A stretch of 64,000 nucleotides of DNA, from the NCBI GenBank assembly GCA_018136815.1, contig CM030936.1, forward strand, positions 3,452,524 to 3,516,523, read 5' to 3'. Below are positions 1-10,167 of this stretch, piece by piece. Position numbers and translations under genes: made by a program. The notes beneath the pieces were generated by a model. It made no database searches. It saw only the letters and a list, made by a program, of their open reading frames with translations, and had not been told where the DNA came from. The DNA is from Isochrysis galbana (taxonomy: Eukaryota; Haptophyta; Isochrysidales; Isochrysidaceae). Each line of letters starts with the position of its first letter. Positions within the stretch are counted from its first letter, which is position 1.

Positions 1-90
1 TTCGACAAGTGCCCCCCATGTGCACGGTATAAGTTCTACTTGAAGGACCCCCTTATTAAAGTACAAACGTGCAGGTTTCCGCCAAAGAGT
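1..90 (+). repeat. Dispersed repeat R1, copy 1
   Basis: Positions 1-80 match the reverse complement of about 20712-20803 almost base for base. Both contain a GTGCCCCCCATGTG block, AAGTTCTACTT, then GGACCCCC followed by TATTAAAGTACAAACG. A shorter third copy (GAAGGACCCCCTTATTAAG) lies at 451-480. The left end is cut by the window edge, so full length is unknown. No coding capacity is evident in the repeat itself. Confidence 0.75.
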
Positions 91-371
91 GGACACTGGC
101 AATTAGAATTGCGAGTAATTTAAGTTCATTGTCGGCTGATCTGTACACAATTGCGAACACGCCAGACGATAAACTCCACGTACTTCTGCAATTGAATTCG
201 GCAAAACAAATGCTAGAATTCGCCACTGAAAAACTGCGAAAACAAGTCACAAGCATACAGAGCCTTCTTGCGCTTATCAGGCTTATGCAGCGCAAACGCA
301 AGGTTGCACTTGGCGGTCGAGCGCGTGTGTGCCTGCCGTGTGGGAGGCCGGTGACCAGCGAGACCTGCTGA
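74..371 (+). CDS. Possible exon of an unidentified gene, helical protein
   Basis: One frame is open from about 69 to a TGA at 369-371 and reads like genuine protein: leucine- and lysine-rich, with heptad-like spacing (segments KLHVLLQLNSAKQMLEF and EKLRKQVTSIQSLLALIRLM), so a coiled-coil or helical bundle is likely. The stretch is clearly more AT-rich than its neighbours. There is no ATG at the start; a TAA lies just upstream, and GTGCAG ending at 74 would serve as a splice acceptor, so this is best read as an exon. The upstream part overlaps repeat R1. No family recognised. Confidence 0.3.
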
Positions 372-970
372 ATGAGATGAAGTATTAAGATGAGCACTCC
401 CCGTGCGAATTGTTTGAGTTCTCTTTTTATTTAGCCGGTGGCTCTATCTGAAGGACCCCCTTATTAAGGTACAAACTTGCGATTTGACCGCAGAAAAGGG
501 GATATCGCAGCCAGTCCCGCCCTTTCACCGCGCCCTCGCTCCTCTTCAGCCAAACCAAAGCAGGTGGTTGCACCCCACCCCACCGTACGAAGCACGAAGG
601 CGCGCAGACGTCCCATAGGAGGGAGGAGATGCGTCCACAGAGGCGGGCGGAGAGGCGCGCCGACGTCTCCTGACCGGGAGGGACAGTGGCTGGGCCTGAG
701 CGAGGGCAGCGCCGGGCGAGCGGAAGCAGCACCTAGAGCAATGCCCCCCCCCCCCTCCTCACGTGGCACTGTTCGTTTTGGCTGACGGGGAGATGGGTAG
801 GGGGGGGGGGGGAGAAAGACCGCCCACGCTCGCGAGAAGTCGCCACGCGGGCGGTCGTGGGGGTAGCAAGGGTCAAAAAGAAAGGTATGACTTGCAGCGC
901 TCACTGTCCGCATACTCCTTGCAGATGAATGAGGATTCGTGTAGCGCCGAGGTACTGGTTAAGGGAGCGT
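372..970. other. Non-coding spacer
   Basis: It holds a partial R1 copy (451-480), then GC-rich sequence with homopolymer C and G runs near 745-755 and 800-812. Open frames here are short, proline/arginine-rich and overlap on both strands, which is the pattern of GC-rich non-coding DNA. No gene seen. Confidence 0.6.
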
Positions 971-1957
971 CAAAGATACGCAAGACGATGTAGGTGGCTA
1001 CCTCCTTTAGGGAGGATCGGATCGCGCTTGACTTGCGGGGAGCTGAGTCGGCTAACGCCCCATAGGTGATCGCGAATTCGTGTGCGACACCCGATAGGGT
1101 AGCCTGAATTTTGTCGCCGTATGCGGCTTTGAACTGATCGTGTGCGTCGTCATCGACATAAAAAATCCAAGGCCCCTTGCCCCTTGCGACCTTTGTCCAT
1201 CCCATCCGGGGTGGCGTCCAAGCCCTCTAGCTTGGAAAGGAGGAACTTCATGTAGGTTGCCATGTCCTCGCTCTTGATGTCCTTCTTGTCGTCGGCTAGC
1301 TGCGCTAGCTGGATGTAGAAGGGAGTGTCCTCCGGCTCTTCTTCCTCATCTTGATCATGAGGGGGAGAGGCAAATTGCGTTGCTATGGGAGGATTCGGTT
1401 TTGGGTCCGACTGCGGGTCCGCTCGCTTGCGCGAGGGTAGCGTGGGTTGTTGGGTGGGTTGAGGTGGGGCTTGCTGCTTCTGTGCTGGCTGCTGTGCCAT
1501 GGGTCCAGCCGCTTCGGCGTACGATTTCTGTTGGGTGTTCTTTGAGAGGTTGGAGGCCGAAAAGGCCCCCAAGATTGATTGTTGTGTGAAGTGCCCGCCC
1601 ACGATGGGTGCACTGATGGTAGGAGTTGCCACCATGGGGGTGACAGCAGTGCTGTCACCCACCATGGGGAGTCCTTGTTGGGGTGGCAAGGCGGCAGTGG
1701 CAGGAGGTAGGGTCAGAGACTGGCCCTGCTGGTCTGCAGGGAACAGGACTCTGCCTGTTCCCTGCTTCTGGTGGTGTTGGGGAGGCGAGGGCGGGAGGAT
1801 CATGTCGACGTCGCTGTCTGTGAGGGGGGCAGCCTGCGAGCGCTTCGGCTCCGGCGGCTTGGGGCGGCCCCGGTGGGGCGTCGTGGCGGCGGGGGGCTGG
1901 GAGGTGGGAGCGGTCGGCGCGCGCTCCATCGCTGAAACTATAACGATAGTTTTTTTG
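971..1957 (-). pseudogene. LINE family A, 5' fragment with frameshifted ORF1
   Basis: On the minus strand the 5' end carries the family hairpin (AACTATCGTTATAGTT), then an ATG at 1929 opening ORF1. The reading (MERAPTAPTSQPPAATT..., Pro/Gln-rich, then DKKDIKSEDMATYMKFLLSKLEG) is closely similar to ORF1 of the copy at 38736. A 7-bp tandem duplication, CCCCTTG twice at 1173-1186 on the plus strand, breaks the frame. Homology resumes in the next frame (GPWIFYVDDDAHDQFKAAYGD) and stops abruptly near 971, where the other copy continues. This is a dead, truncated copy; no clean target-site duplication was found. Confidence 0.85.
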
Positions 1958-2108
1958 AGTGGCAGTAGGAGTACTAACGTCCAGATAAAATTTATTCGTC
2001 AGTTTCAATTAGTGCATTTGTCGTGGATAAGGGGAGCCTCACCACGCCGCACGCACGCTCTATCTTCTTTAGAACGTGCCTCCTTCCCGCGCCCGGCCTC
2101 CTTCCCCT

Positions 2109-2944
2109 CTCCCGCCCAGGGCGTATGGGTTCACGTTGACACGCCCTCGAGCTCGAGGGCCCATTACAGTAGCTTGGGCAAGGTGTTAACCCATCTGGCC
2201 TCTTACAAGTGTTGACGCAGGGCATAACAAGTGTTGACACGGTGTTGACGCACTTCCACTCGTCACTGTTGCGGTTGCTGGTTGCTGATTCTGCTTGCTT
2301 TAGCGGGCAACGCGGCAGCGCGCGCGAGGGAATGCGCGGTCAAATGACAAAATGCCAATCGGGACACGCGCGGCCCCGCGCAGGTGGAACGCGCAGGCGA
2401 CGCGCAGCGCGCAACGTGAGCGTCGGCCGCGGTCGGTCGCGCGCAGCGAGTGCGGCGAGCAGCCGGTCCACGGCCGCGAAGGCGGCGGCGGGCACCGCCG
2501 GCGCACCTCCGACCGCCGCCGCTGCCTTCCCACGCAGTAGGCGGCCCACGCGTGCACAAGGAGTAGCACGGTCCCATCACGCCGCACGTGTAGCGGCAGC
2601 AGCGCAGCGCAGCGCGCGCAGCAGCAGGGGCAGCGGTGCAGCCGCGCAAGAGCTCCAAATTGGCCATGGTGCCCGTGCCGAAGAGCAACTCCCCACTTGC
2701 CACTTGGCCGTGCAGCTCCTCGTGCGCGCGCACGCGCGGCACGTAGCATTCAGTGGGTGCGTGAGTGCGTGGGTGCGTGGGTGCACAGTAGTACACAGCA
2801 CCGGCAGTGTGGTGTTAACCCGCTGCTGGTACCAACACTTGCAGATTGAGGTGTTAACGCATGTGCCACACCTAGCCAATGGAGGTGTTAACGCAAAGTG
2901 GGTCAACACCGGGTTAACGTGAACCCATACGCCCTGCTCCCGCC
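2109..2944. mobile_element. hAT-like non-autonomous DNA transposon
   Basis: The element runs from 2117 to 2936 (820 bp). Its ends are inverted repeats starting CAGGGCGTATGGGTTCACG, identical for 21 bp. It is flanked by a perfect 8-bp direct duplication CTCCCGCC at 2109-2116 and 2937-2944. An 8-bp target duplication and CAGGG termini are typical of hAT elements. Subterminal arrays of GTGTTGAC/GTGTTAAC lie inside both ends, as expected for transposase binding repeats. The interior is very GC-rich with no transposase, so it needs help in trans. Confidence 0.8.
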
Positions 2945-2964
2945 GCGCGTTCTATTTTCAGAGC

Positions 2965-3441
2965 GTGTCTCCCCCTAGTTGGGCTGTCAGTCCGTAAGCT
3001 TACGGTGGTTTTGAGCTTACACTTACATCAGTACTTACATCAGTACTAATATCAGCTTACACCCCTATTATAACTTTTAGTATTGCTATTATTATACGTA
3101 TACTTACAGGGGGGTGTTCAGCGTGCAGCGCGTGGCGCGCGCGCAAAGGGGAGGGCAGCGCAAATAAACAGAGAGCACGAGTTGGCAGGTGCATGTGAAG
3201 AGGCCAAGAGTCCAAGGTGGTGGGGGGTGGGCAGCTAGCAGGAGAGATAGGCGGGGGGAGGGAGCGGGCTGGCGCGCCTCTGCGCTTGTTCGCGGGGGCT
3301 CGTTCCCGCTCCGGAGTTTTTTTTAGTTTTATTTTTGAACTGGCAGCCTAGGAACTAACATCAGTATATCAGCTCCTGGGGAGCTAATACTAATGCATCA
3401 GTACTAATATCAGTACTTACAGCCCAACTAGGTGTCTCCCC
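2965..3441. mobile_element. MITE-like element with 10-bp target duplication
   Basis: Inverted ends CTAGTTGGGCTGT at 2975-2987 and its complement ending at 3431 bound a 457-bp element. A perfect 10-bp direct repeat GTGTCTCCCC lies outside each end (2965-2974 and 3432-3441). Subterminal motifs such as CAGTACTTACATCAGTACTAA recur inside both ends. The size of the duplication suggests a Mutator-like origin, but the inverted repeats are shorter than usual for that group. There is no coding sequence. It begins only 30 bp after the hAT-like element's target duplication. Confidence 0.7.
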
Positions 3442-3986
3442 CACACCCCGTTCCTCCCCTCTCCTCCCTCCTCCCGCCCCGAGTTCCCGCGCCCGCAACT
3501 CACAGCCGGGATCCCTTCCGTCCGTTCTCTCATGCCTTCCCGGCGTTCCCTTGTTTCCTTGGCCAGAGAGAGTCGGAGAGGTTTCTTGTTCACCGTTTGT
3601 TTCCCCCCGGCCTCCTCCAGCTCCAGCTCCCGCCCCCTTCCCGTTCCATTAGTTTTCCCCCTTGTTCCTATCGTTTCCGAGTGTACTCCCTCGTCGCCCC
3701 GTGTCCTGTTTCGTTCATTGTCTTCTGCTTCCCGCGACATCGCTAGGACGCCGCCCGCCCGTGTCACCCCTCTGTCCCCTGTTCTACCCTCCCTCGGCCA
3801 TGGCAGCGTCGTAGCGTCGTGGTTCGCCGGCGCCGGCCCGTGTGCTCCCTTCTCGTGCTGCCTCCGGTCGCCCCTCCCGCTTTTCTCGCCCCATGCATCA
3901 TACATCCCATGTTACAGACCCACAACCACAACCTCACACAGACTCACCACACCTACTCCACAGCCTACAGCATTCATATCCAACGA
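3442..3986. other. Pyrimidine-rich spacer
   Basis: C/T-rich sequence between the MITE-like element and the 3' end of the minus-strand gene at 3987. Overlapping open frames of up to 160 codons exist on both strands but are compositionally biased (Ser/Pro/Arg) and show no recognisable domain. No gene called. Confidence 0.5.
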
Positions 3987-5439
3987 CTACGAACAATGGT
4001 CTCCTCCATAACCATAACCCCATCCCCACTGCCTAACCGTTGGTAACGGTAGCACACTCGCCAAGTGTTGGGAATTGGCGGCGCCACTTGCTACAAAAGC
4101 ACTGCCCAACGGATTGTAGCCTATGCCGCTTGCCAACGGCTGATGTGGGAGTATGCGCCCGTCCTGGTAGAGAAGCCATTGTGCATGCACAGCAGATGTG
4201 CTAGGGCAGGCACCCCCACAGCACGCATGGATGCCGTCCTGCGCCTTGTTAGCTGCGCGACACCTCCGTTTGCGAAGCCTATCTTTCTCAAGGCAAGCCT
4301 CGCGCTCCGCTGCCGTCATTCGCTCCTTTTTCTTTCTGTAGTGCTCCCTAAAGTACGAATTGGTCTTCGTGTAACGCATCTTGCCCCGCTGTTCACACCC
4401 ATCCATTTGCGCGCCACCAGCACCGGTCTGTGCCTCCACGGGTACTCCTGAAACCTCGCTGGGGGACGGCGCTGAGGGACGCGGGGACGGCGCTGGGGGA
4501 GGAGTGTGGGGCTGCGTCCCAGTTTCGGTTGTCGTCACCGAGGGGAGATCCGTCTGAACCTCCTTGGTGGCCATGACGCTGGGGAACGGCGCTGGGGGGG
4601 GGAGGTCGGGCTGCGTCCCAGTTTCCGTTGTGGTCACCGATGGAAGATCCGTCTGAACCTCCTTGGTGGCCATGGTGGAGGTGCACGGGATCAACTCGGT
4701 CACCTTGCGCCATCGAGGAGGGCGTAGGGTGTTGACTTTCTTGTAGTACGTTGAAAACCATCCTGGAGGTGACATCGTGAGGTTGTGCCACTGCTCCTGT
4801 GAGAGCCATGAGGCCCTTTGGACGTCCCCATGGCATGCGAGTTGTGCCTTGAGAGCCTACATTGTGTGGGCGAGTGGGAAATGAGTCTTGCAGCACACAA
4901 GCGGAGGTGGATGCAGAAAAGATGATACTCACCAGAGCTGAAATGCTGTTCTCCGTGCGCCACACCAGAAGGGCACGTCTTGCGAAGCCATCACGATGGA
5001 AGACGGGGAGGCATTCAGACGGGAAGAACGAGGCATACTTCTCCGCAAGCAGCCGACTCGAGTTGTACTCCTGCTCCTTCGCCTCGTCTGAAAAATCGAT
5101 CCAGAGCATGATCGGATCTGAGACTTCGTGACCATCGAACCGCCTTGCGTCCCCGTCTTCCATGCACCGCCAAAGGGTCATGTGGCACTCCTCATCAGCT
5201 TTGGCGGCATTATGCACGTGGGCCTTAAATGCAGCCCACGAGTTGAAGCCACTGCCCCTGCAGATGACGTTGTCCAGGCACGCCACCATCTTTGGGAGGC
5301 GGCCACCGACGACGAGAGCTCTCTGCCCGATCGGCGAAAATGGGCACGGAATCTTGTGATCCCTGCGCATGGTGCGCAACGCCTGGCGACAGGCATCCTC
5401 CAACTCGGCCGCGTCCGTCTTGAGCCCCATCGACGCCAT
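3987..5439 (-). CDS. Two-exon gene of unknown function with basic C-terminal segment
   Basis: Exon 1 is 5439-4933 and exon 2 is 4856-3987 on the minus strand. The 76-nt intron (4932-4857) has a GTGAGT donor and a TAG acceptor in phase 0, giving 458 aa from the first in-frame ATG. Exon 1 encodes an acidic, globular-looking region (DPIMLWIDFSDEAKEQEY, LPVFHRDGFARRALLVWRTE). Exon 2 carries a 33-residue tandem duplication (MATKEVQTDLPSVTTTETGT, twice; 99-bp period near 4510-4675), then a basic segment (YFREHYRKKKERM and KDRLRKRRCRAANKAQ) that could bind nucleic acid, and a Gly/Tyr-rich tail. I do not recognise the family. The reading frame is open upstream of the ATG as far as 5574, so an upstream exon is possible. 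Confidence 0.65.
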
Positions 5440-6075
5440 GCCCAAGGTCGACTGGTGGGAGAACGCTGGGGGACGCTGGGGGAAGGAGGGGGGGGGGGGG
5501 TAGAAAGGCTCTCTCCCTGGCCAGCCTGGGAAATTACAGTTAGTAACAGCATCGTTTACGAGGGATGTTTCCACCAGGCCGCGGCCCCCCGTTCAGAAAC
5601 CAGCGGCCGTTCACAGGTCAGCCTCGGACGGTACTGAAAGTAATATCATTATTTACGAGAGTTATTTTCCCCCCGGTCGCGGCCCTCTCACTCTCATCAC
5701 ATCACCACCGCGCAATGGGACGCTGGGGGAGGGCGCTGGGGGACGCTGGAGGGCGCTGGGAACTGCCGCTGTACGAGTCGAGCAAGACAATAAACTAAAA
5801 AATAGTCTTGGTGGCCCCCCGCGGAGATACGGGTACGCCCCGCAGAGCTACGGGAACTCCCGCTGTAGACCCCAGGGGGGGGGCGCCCTTCTCTCGCGCG
5901 AGATGCGCGTCTCGCGCCGTCGATGGAGCCCCCAGAGCTCCCCATGCCCTCTCGGCGCTCACCGCCCGCGCTCACGCCGCTCGAAGCGGCGAGAGCCGGG
6001 ACGGTATGGCCTATGCGCTTCTAGCGCGACGGCTCCGATCGCATGGAGCCGTCAGAATGCAGCCCTAGGCAGTCG
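5440..6075. other. Spacer upstream of the 458-aa gene
   Basis: Contains an imperfect direct duplication: segments around 5532-5585 and 5637-5685 both read GTAA..ATC.TTTACGAG followed by a CGCGGCCC block. A polyG/C run lies at 5490-5500. The rest is GC-rich without convincing coding sequence. Confidence 0.5.
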
Positions 6076-6624
6076 GAGCGCGCGCCGAGCTGAGGGCGAG
6101 CGGCGAGGATGAGGATGGGAGGAGGGAAAGTGAGGGGGAGCTGGAGGGGGAGGGTTGTCACGATCAGAGAGGGGAGGGGAGGGAGAGAGAGTGAGCAGCT
6201 GAGCGATAGTGATGGTGACATTGAGAGATCGAGGGAGAGGGAGAGGCAGAGCGATGGGGAGCGCGCGCCGAACTGAGGGCGAGCGGCGAGGATGAGGATG
6301 GGAGGAGGGAAAGTGAGGGGGAGCTGGAGGGGGAGGGTTGTCACGATCAGAGAGGGGAGGGGAGGGGGAGAGAGTGAGCAGCTGAGCGATAGTGATGGTG
6401 ACATTGAGAGATCGAGGGAGAGGGAGAGGCAGAGCGATGGGGAGCGCGCGCCGAGCTGAGGGCGAGCGGCGAGGATGAGGATGGGAGGAGGGAAAGTGAG
6501 GGGGAGCTGGAGGGGGAGGGTTGTCACGATCAGAGAGGGGAGTGGAGGGAGAGAGAGTGAGCAGCTGAGCAATAGTGATAGTGACATTGAGAGATCGAGG
6601 GAGAGGGGGAGGCAGAGCAATGGT
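6076..6624. repeat. Minisatellite, three units of 183 bp
   Basis: Three near-identical tandem units begin at 6076, 6259 and 6442 (each starts GAGCGCGCGCCGA). They are purine-rich on the plus strand. Because 183 is divisible by 3, open frames persist through all copies on the minus strand (Leu/Ser/Pro-rich, 61-residue period). I read these as a by-product of the array, not a gene, because two minus frames stay open equally and the residues are low complexity. Confidence 0.9.
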
Positions 6625-7528
6625 GAGAGGGAGAGGAACAACCCAAAACCCACTATCATCACTCAAAGCTCCATCAAGGATTTTCTTGCAGATGGCTCAG
6701 TCTTTGTTGCACTGGATGTGGGTGGTAGTGTTCCTTAGCATCTGGACAATGTGCAGTGTGTGTTCCGTTGTTCCACTGTGTGTGGAAAATTGAGAAATGA
6801 ATTAATGCATCCTCTCAAGCATTGGGACCGAAATGTCCTTAAACTACCACAGGATGCATGATGCGTTACGTGTAACTCTCTTTATGAGAGACCGTGCCTT
6901 GCATTCCTACAAGTTACCATCACCCACTGTTTTGAGGGGTGGGGCAGCCTTGCACAAGATCTAACCTCATGATGCGTAACGTGTAACTCCCTCTGGGAGA
7001 CCGTGCCTTGAGTGTTGAGACCAAGGCTGCCCACTCACCCTTCTTTTTCTCAATTGTTCCTCAAGCACCCTCCTCAGCCCAGCCTCACAAGCAGCATGTG
7101 TGCCCCCCCCCCAAGCTTAGGTGGGGGGGGGGGGGCACCTACCACTGCAAAAGACAAGTTTTATTGGCTCAAATGGAGAGCTAGATGATGCATTAGCCCC
7201 TGGTGGGCTCCTAGCCCCGGGACCCCCCCCCTGGGGGGATAACGGATAAAGGATGGAATCTAAATTCCGCCCCTGGAGCCCCCGGGGGGGGGGGGATAAT
7301 CGGCAAAGGATGGAATCTAGAATCCCCCCCCCCCCCGAGCTCCTTAGGGGGGATAATCTATAATCGATAAAGCAAAGGATGGAGTTCGAAATTCCCCCCC
7401 CGGAGCTCATTCATAGCAAGACACTTTGAAAGCCTCCTCACATCCCGCAAGGAGCGTGAGTCCAGGAGGGGGGGGGGTTCATTGTTTGGGGGGGGGGCTT
7501 TAGTACAGCGGCCATTATTTACCTTCTA
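6625..7528. other. Repeat-rich spacer with hairpin motif and C/G tracts
   Basis: The segment 6820-6900 and again 6965-7010 carry a motif reading GATGCGT.ACGTGTAACT, a short hairpin, then GAGACCGTGCCTTG. A third copy is on the minus strand at about 15500-15600. From 7098 to 7135 and at 7455-7500 there are long C and G runs. Around 7230-7400 three irregular tandem units share GATAAaGGATGGA, each next to a poly-C block. No gene seen. Confidence 0.6.
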
Positions 7529-7529
7529 G

Positions 7530-7850
7530 TGGCAGTGGGCGTTGCTCGGGCGATCCCGCTCTCAATGCAAGCCTTCAAAGAGATGTTCACCTGGAAGCTG
7601 CGTGAGGCAGTGGCACAGGCAACGCAGCCATTGAAGGAAGAAATTGCCGAGCTCAAGGCTCAAGCTGCTATAGCCAATCAACTCTCCCCCCAGGTGCACT
7701 CTACTCACCTGCTAACAATGAGGTTGGTGCACACCCTCCCCCAACTGAGGTGTCGTTCCGTCAAATGTGGGACATGAGTCGAATTGAGCGATCGAATGTC
7801 CACAGTTGTACACATAGCGTTATTTTAAAATTAAATGTAGACTAGCGTAA
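7530..7850 (+). pseudogene. Repeat family E, decayed ORF end
   Basis: A plus-strand frame reads SMQAFKEMFTWKLREAVAQA then KEEIAELKAQAAIANQLSPQ, likely a short coiled coil. It loses frame at a C run (7685-7691) and continues one frame over as GALYSPANNEVGAHPPPTE, then VSFRQMWDMSRIERSNVHS, and ends at a TAG near 7841. The last motif recurs at about 28000-28080 and 28335-28410 on the minus strand, so this is the 3' end of a dispersed element's ORF. No known family recognised. Confidence 0.5.
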
Positions 7851-7912
7851 CATTCCCTGCTTCCCGCGACGCGTGTCCCCCCGGAGGGCGCCGTGTCGGC
7901 GCTTTTCGATTG

Positions 7913-8347
7913 TGATTACTTGTAACTATGGGCACGGCGCGATGTGCATCGGCCACCCCGCGGGGGCGCCGTGCGTGCGCATAGACACTTGTTCCCCTAA
8001 GGCCCACATTAACGTAAAGTAGCCGTATACGAGATGTTTCGTTGCGCAGCACGTGTGATTACTTGCAATCATTGTGCACGCCGTGCGTATGCGCATCGGC
8101 TCCCCCCCCCTCGCGAGGGCGCCGTGCGTGCGCATAGAAACTTTTTCCCCTAAGGCCCACATTAACGTAAAGTAGCCATATACGATGTTTCGTTTACGCA
8201 GCACGTGTGATTACTTGCAATCATTGTGCACGCCGTGCGTATGCGCATCGACTTCCCCCCTCGCGAGGGCGCCGTGCGTGCGCATAGAAACTTTTTCCCC
8301 TAAGGCCCACATTAACGTAAAGTAGCCATATACGAGATGTTTCGTGC
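7913..8347. repeat. Family E 3' tandem array, three units of 143-152 bp
   Basis: Units begin TGATTACTTG at 7913, 8056 and 8208. Each contains GCCGTGCGTGCGCATAGA, CCCCTAAGGCCCACATTAA and CGTAAAGTAGCC. It lies directly downstream of the family E ORF remnant. The two family E copies at 27795-28405 contain single diverged versions of the same unit in opposite orientation, so the array is part of the element's 3' region. Confidence 0.8.
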
Positions 8348-8349
8348 CA

Positions 8350-9190
8350 AAAAAGTGACCCAAGTTTCGCAATGAGTTTCGCGAAACTCTTACCTGGCCC
8401 TACCCTTACCTGCACCCCCAGACCCCCCCCCCCCCCCGCGAACCCCCTCTACCCCACGAAAATCCATGGCGTCGGTGAGTGACTCCCCCGCCTTGTCCGG
8501 CCCATGGAGGTCTATTTTGGGAGAATGGGAGGATTGCGCGCGTGAGGGAATCAAAGCAGTGAATGTCGGGCGAATCCCCATAAGAAACGCGGAGGTTCCG
8601 CGTCGGCCGATCGCCGGCTGTCGGCCTCGCAATGGCAATGGCTGCCAGCTGGTGAGGAGCCGGCTCAAGGCCTCGCAATGGCAATGGCTAAGCGCCTCGC
8701 GAGCGATGTGGGAGGTCCCTGGTGGGTCGCACGCTCGATCTCGAGATCTCGAGGGTCGCACAGTCCGGTAGTGACATATCCCCGCCCATCGCGCCGCAAG
8801 CATACGATAATTCGACACGGCCCGACCTCCATGAGGCCGGCCCCTGGGACGCTGGCGAGCGCTGGCGAGCGCTGCCAGAATTTTAGGCCCTCATGGAGGC
8901 CGTTCGCCGAGGCGAGCGCATTGAGCCCACGGCTCATGTGCAAGCTTGGCCCGATGATGGCCTGCGCTGGACTCATGCATACGCGCTTCAGCGAGAGAGA
9001 CAAAGAAGAGAGCGAGCGAGAGAGCGAGAGAGACCGAGGCCCGTCGCCCCTCCCTGAGCCCGAGACTTGTCGACGAAGTAAAGACGCTTGAGCAACATGC
9101 ACCAGGAGTGCGACGAATGCACCGGGACCGGGAGGTGGGGTGTGTGAAAGCGGAGAGGACAGGGGGGAGGGATGGATGGGGGGCGCCCCT
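8350..9190. other. GC-rich spacer
   Basis: A C run at 8423-8436, a direct duplication of GGCCTCGCAATGGCAATGGC (about 8622 and 8670), and a GAGAGA-rich stretch at 8990-9035. Open frames on both strands are short and without recognisable domains. Confidence 0.5.
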
Positions 9191-9606
9191 AGGGTGGTAG
9201 GCGGAACTCTCTCATCAGGCGCACATAGTAGCCGGAGATCCTACAGCAAACCACGCATGAGAAGCGGCCACAAAAGTGGACGTACACCCACGCGGAACGA
9301 CGCAACGGAACCCGACAAATACACAAGTGACGCAGCAAACTCGAGCACACGAGCAAGACGCACGTGCAAGCATAAACATACAAAAGGCAAAAAAAAGGCC
9401 TGCCCGCCTGCCCCGAACCCCGACCCCACACTCCGAACCAAGCCCACGGTAGTGTACCTTGGCCGCACCCCTGATACCGAAGACAAAGGAATGATGGGGG
9501 GAAGGGGAAGAGGTGGAGAGAAGGGAAGAAAGGGCGGTGTCAGCAGGGAGGTAGGAGTACCTAGATATAGTAGGCGTTAGCCCAGAATCAGAATCTTCAG
9601 AAGTTT
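9190..9606 (+). repeat. Dispersed repeat family J, copy 1
   Basis: Aligns with 22000-22330 (same orientation), and with 13728-13990 and 56425-56640 (opposite orientation). Shared features are a GGTTCGGAGTGTGGGG block, a purine-rich stretch (GGAAGAGGTGGAGAGA) and a terminus GAATCTTCAGA followed by a T-rich run. The T-tailed end suggests a retrotransposed non-autonomous element. No ORF of note. Confidence 0.6.
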
Positions 9607-9635
9607 TTTGGTAATAGTAATAGTCAGGAGGGCAG

Positions 9636-9757
9636 TCTCCCCCTGGCATATCATAAGGCATGCCAGGAAGATGGGTGGTTCCTTCCCCACGGCAGGGGAG
9701 GAGTGGAGAGAGGGGGGGCTCGTGCCCCCCCATGGGTGAATCAAGTATAAACTTAGT
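9636..9757 (-). repeat. Family C fragment, 5' end
   Basis: Matches the start of family C as seen at 13550-13672: the palindromic AAGTATAAACTTAG, then on the minus strand ATGGGGGGGCACGAGCCCCC, a CTCTCTCCACTCCTCCCC stretch and GGTGGTTCC. Only about 120 bp are present, so it is truncated at the 3' end. Confidence 0.65.
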
Positions 9758-10167
9758 TGCAATAGTATTGCTATTGGCTATTGGTAATTGGCAATAGCAA
9801 TAGCAATAATCATTAATACAAAAGTACCGCAGATCCACGACTTTATCTATATGAGGACCATAACTACAGGTGAGTCATATGAGATGTGGCGGGAAGCAAG
9901 AAGCAAGGGAAAATGTTATAAGGCACCCACAACACATTTGGCACGCCCAGACACCCAACATGCAACACGTGTTGCCAACCAAAACCCATTGCTTCACTCA
10001 CATACACTGCTCCTGGATGGGGCCCCAAGTAGCCCATGAGGAGAGTGGCCGCAAGGCAGGATGAGGGGAGAGCGATAGGGAATGGGTGTGGCTCCAATGT
10101 AGTTACCCCAGGGCCACGTACGAGGCGAGAATTTTGAGAATTTTTTACACTGCTCCCGAATGCGTGC
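9758..10167. other. Spacer
   Basis: AT-richer sequence with short simple repeats (AATAGC) near 9765-9815. No convincing ORF, promoter or RNA gene seen. Confidence 0.5.

Noticed and set aside
971-1957. Target-site duplication for the left LINE A fragment
   Set aside because: Flanks share only short imperfect matches (GTACT...), not a convincing duplication.
3417-4046. Overlapping frames of 104-162 codons on both strands
   Set aside because: Ser/Pro/Arg-biased sequence in C/T-rich spacer, with no conserved motif.
6021-6666. Two minus-strand frames of 204 and 213 codons
   Set aside because: The 183-bp tandem unit is a multiple of three, so frames stay open by periodicity. Two frames are equally open and low complexity.
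8390-9102. Multiple 90-145-codon frames
   Set aside because: They overlap on both strands in GC-rich spacer and show no domain or codon pattern distinguishing one frame.
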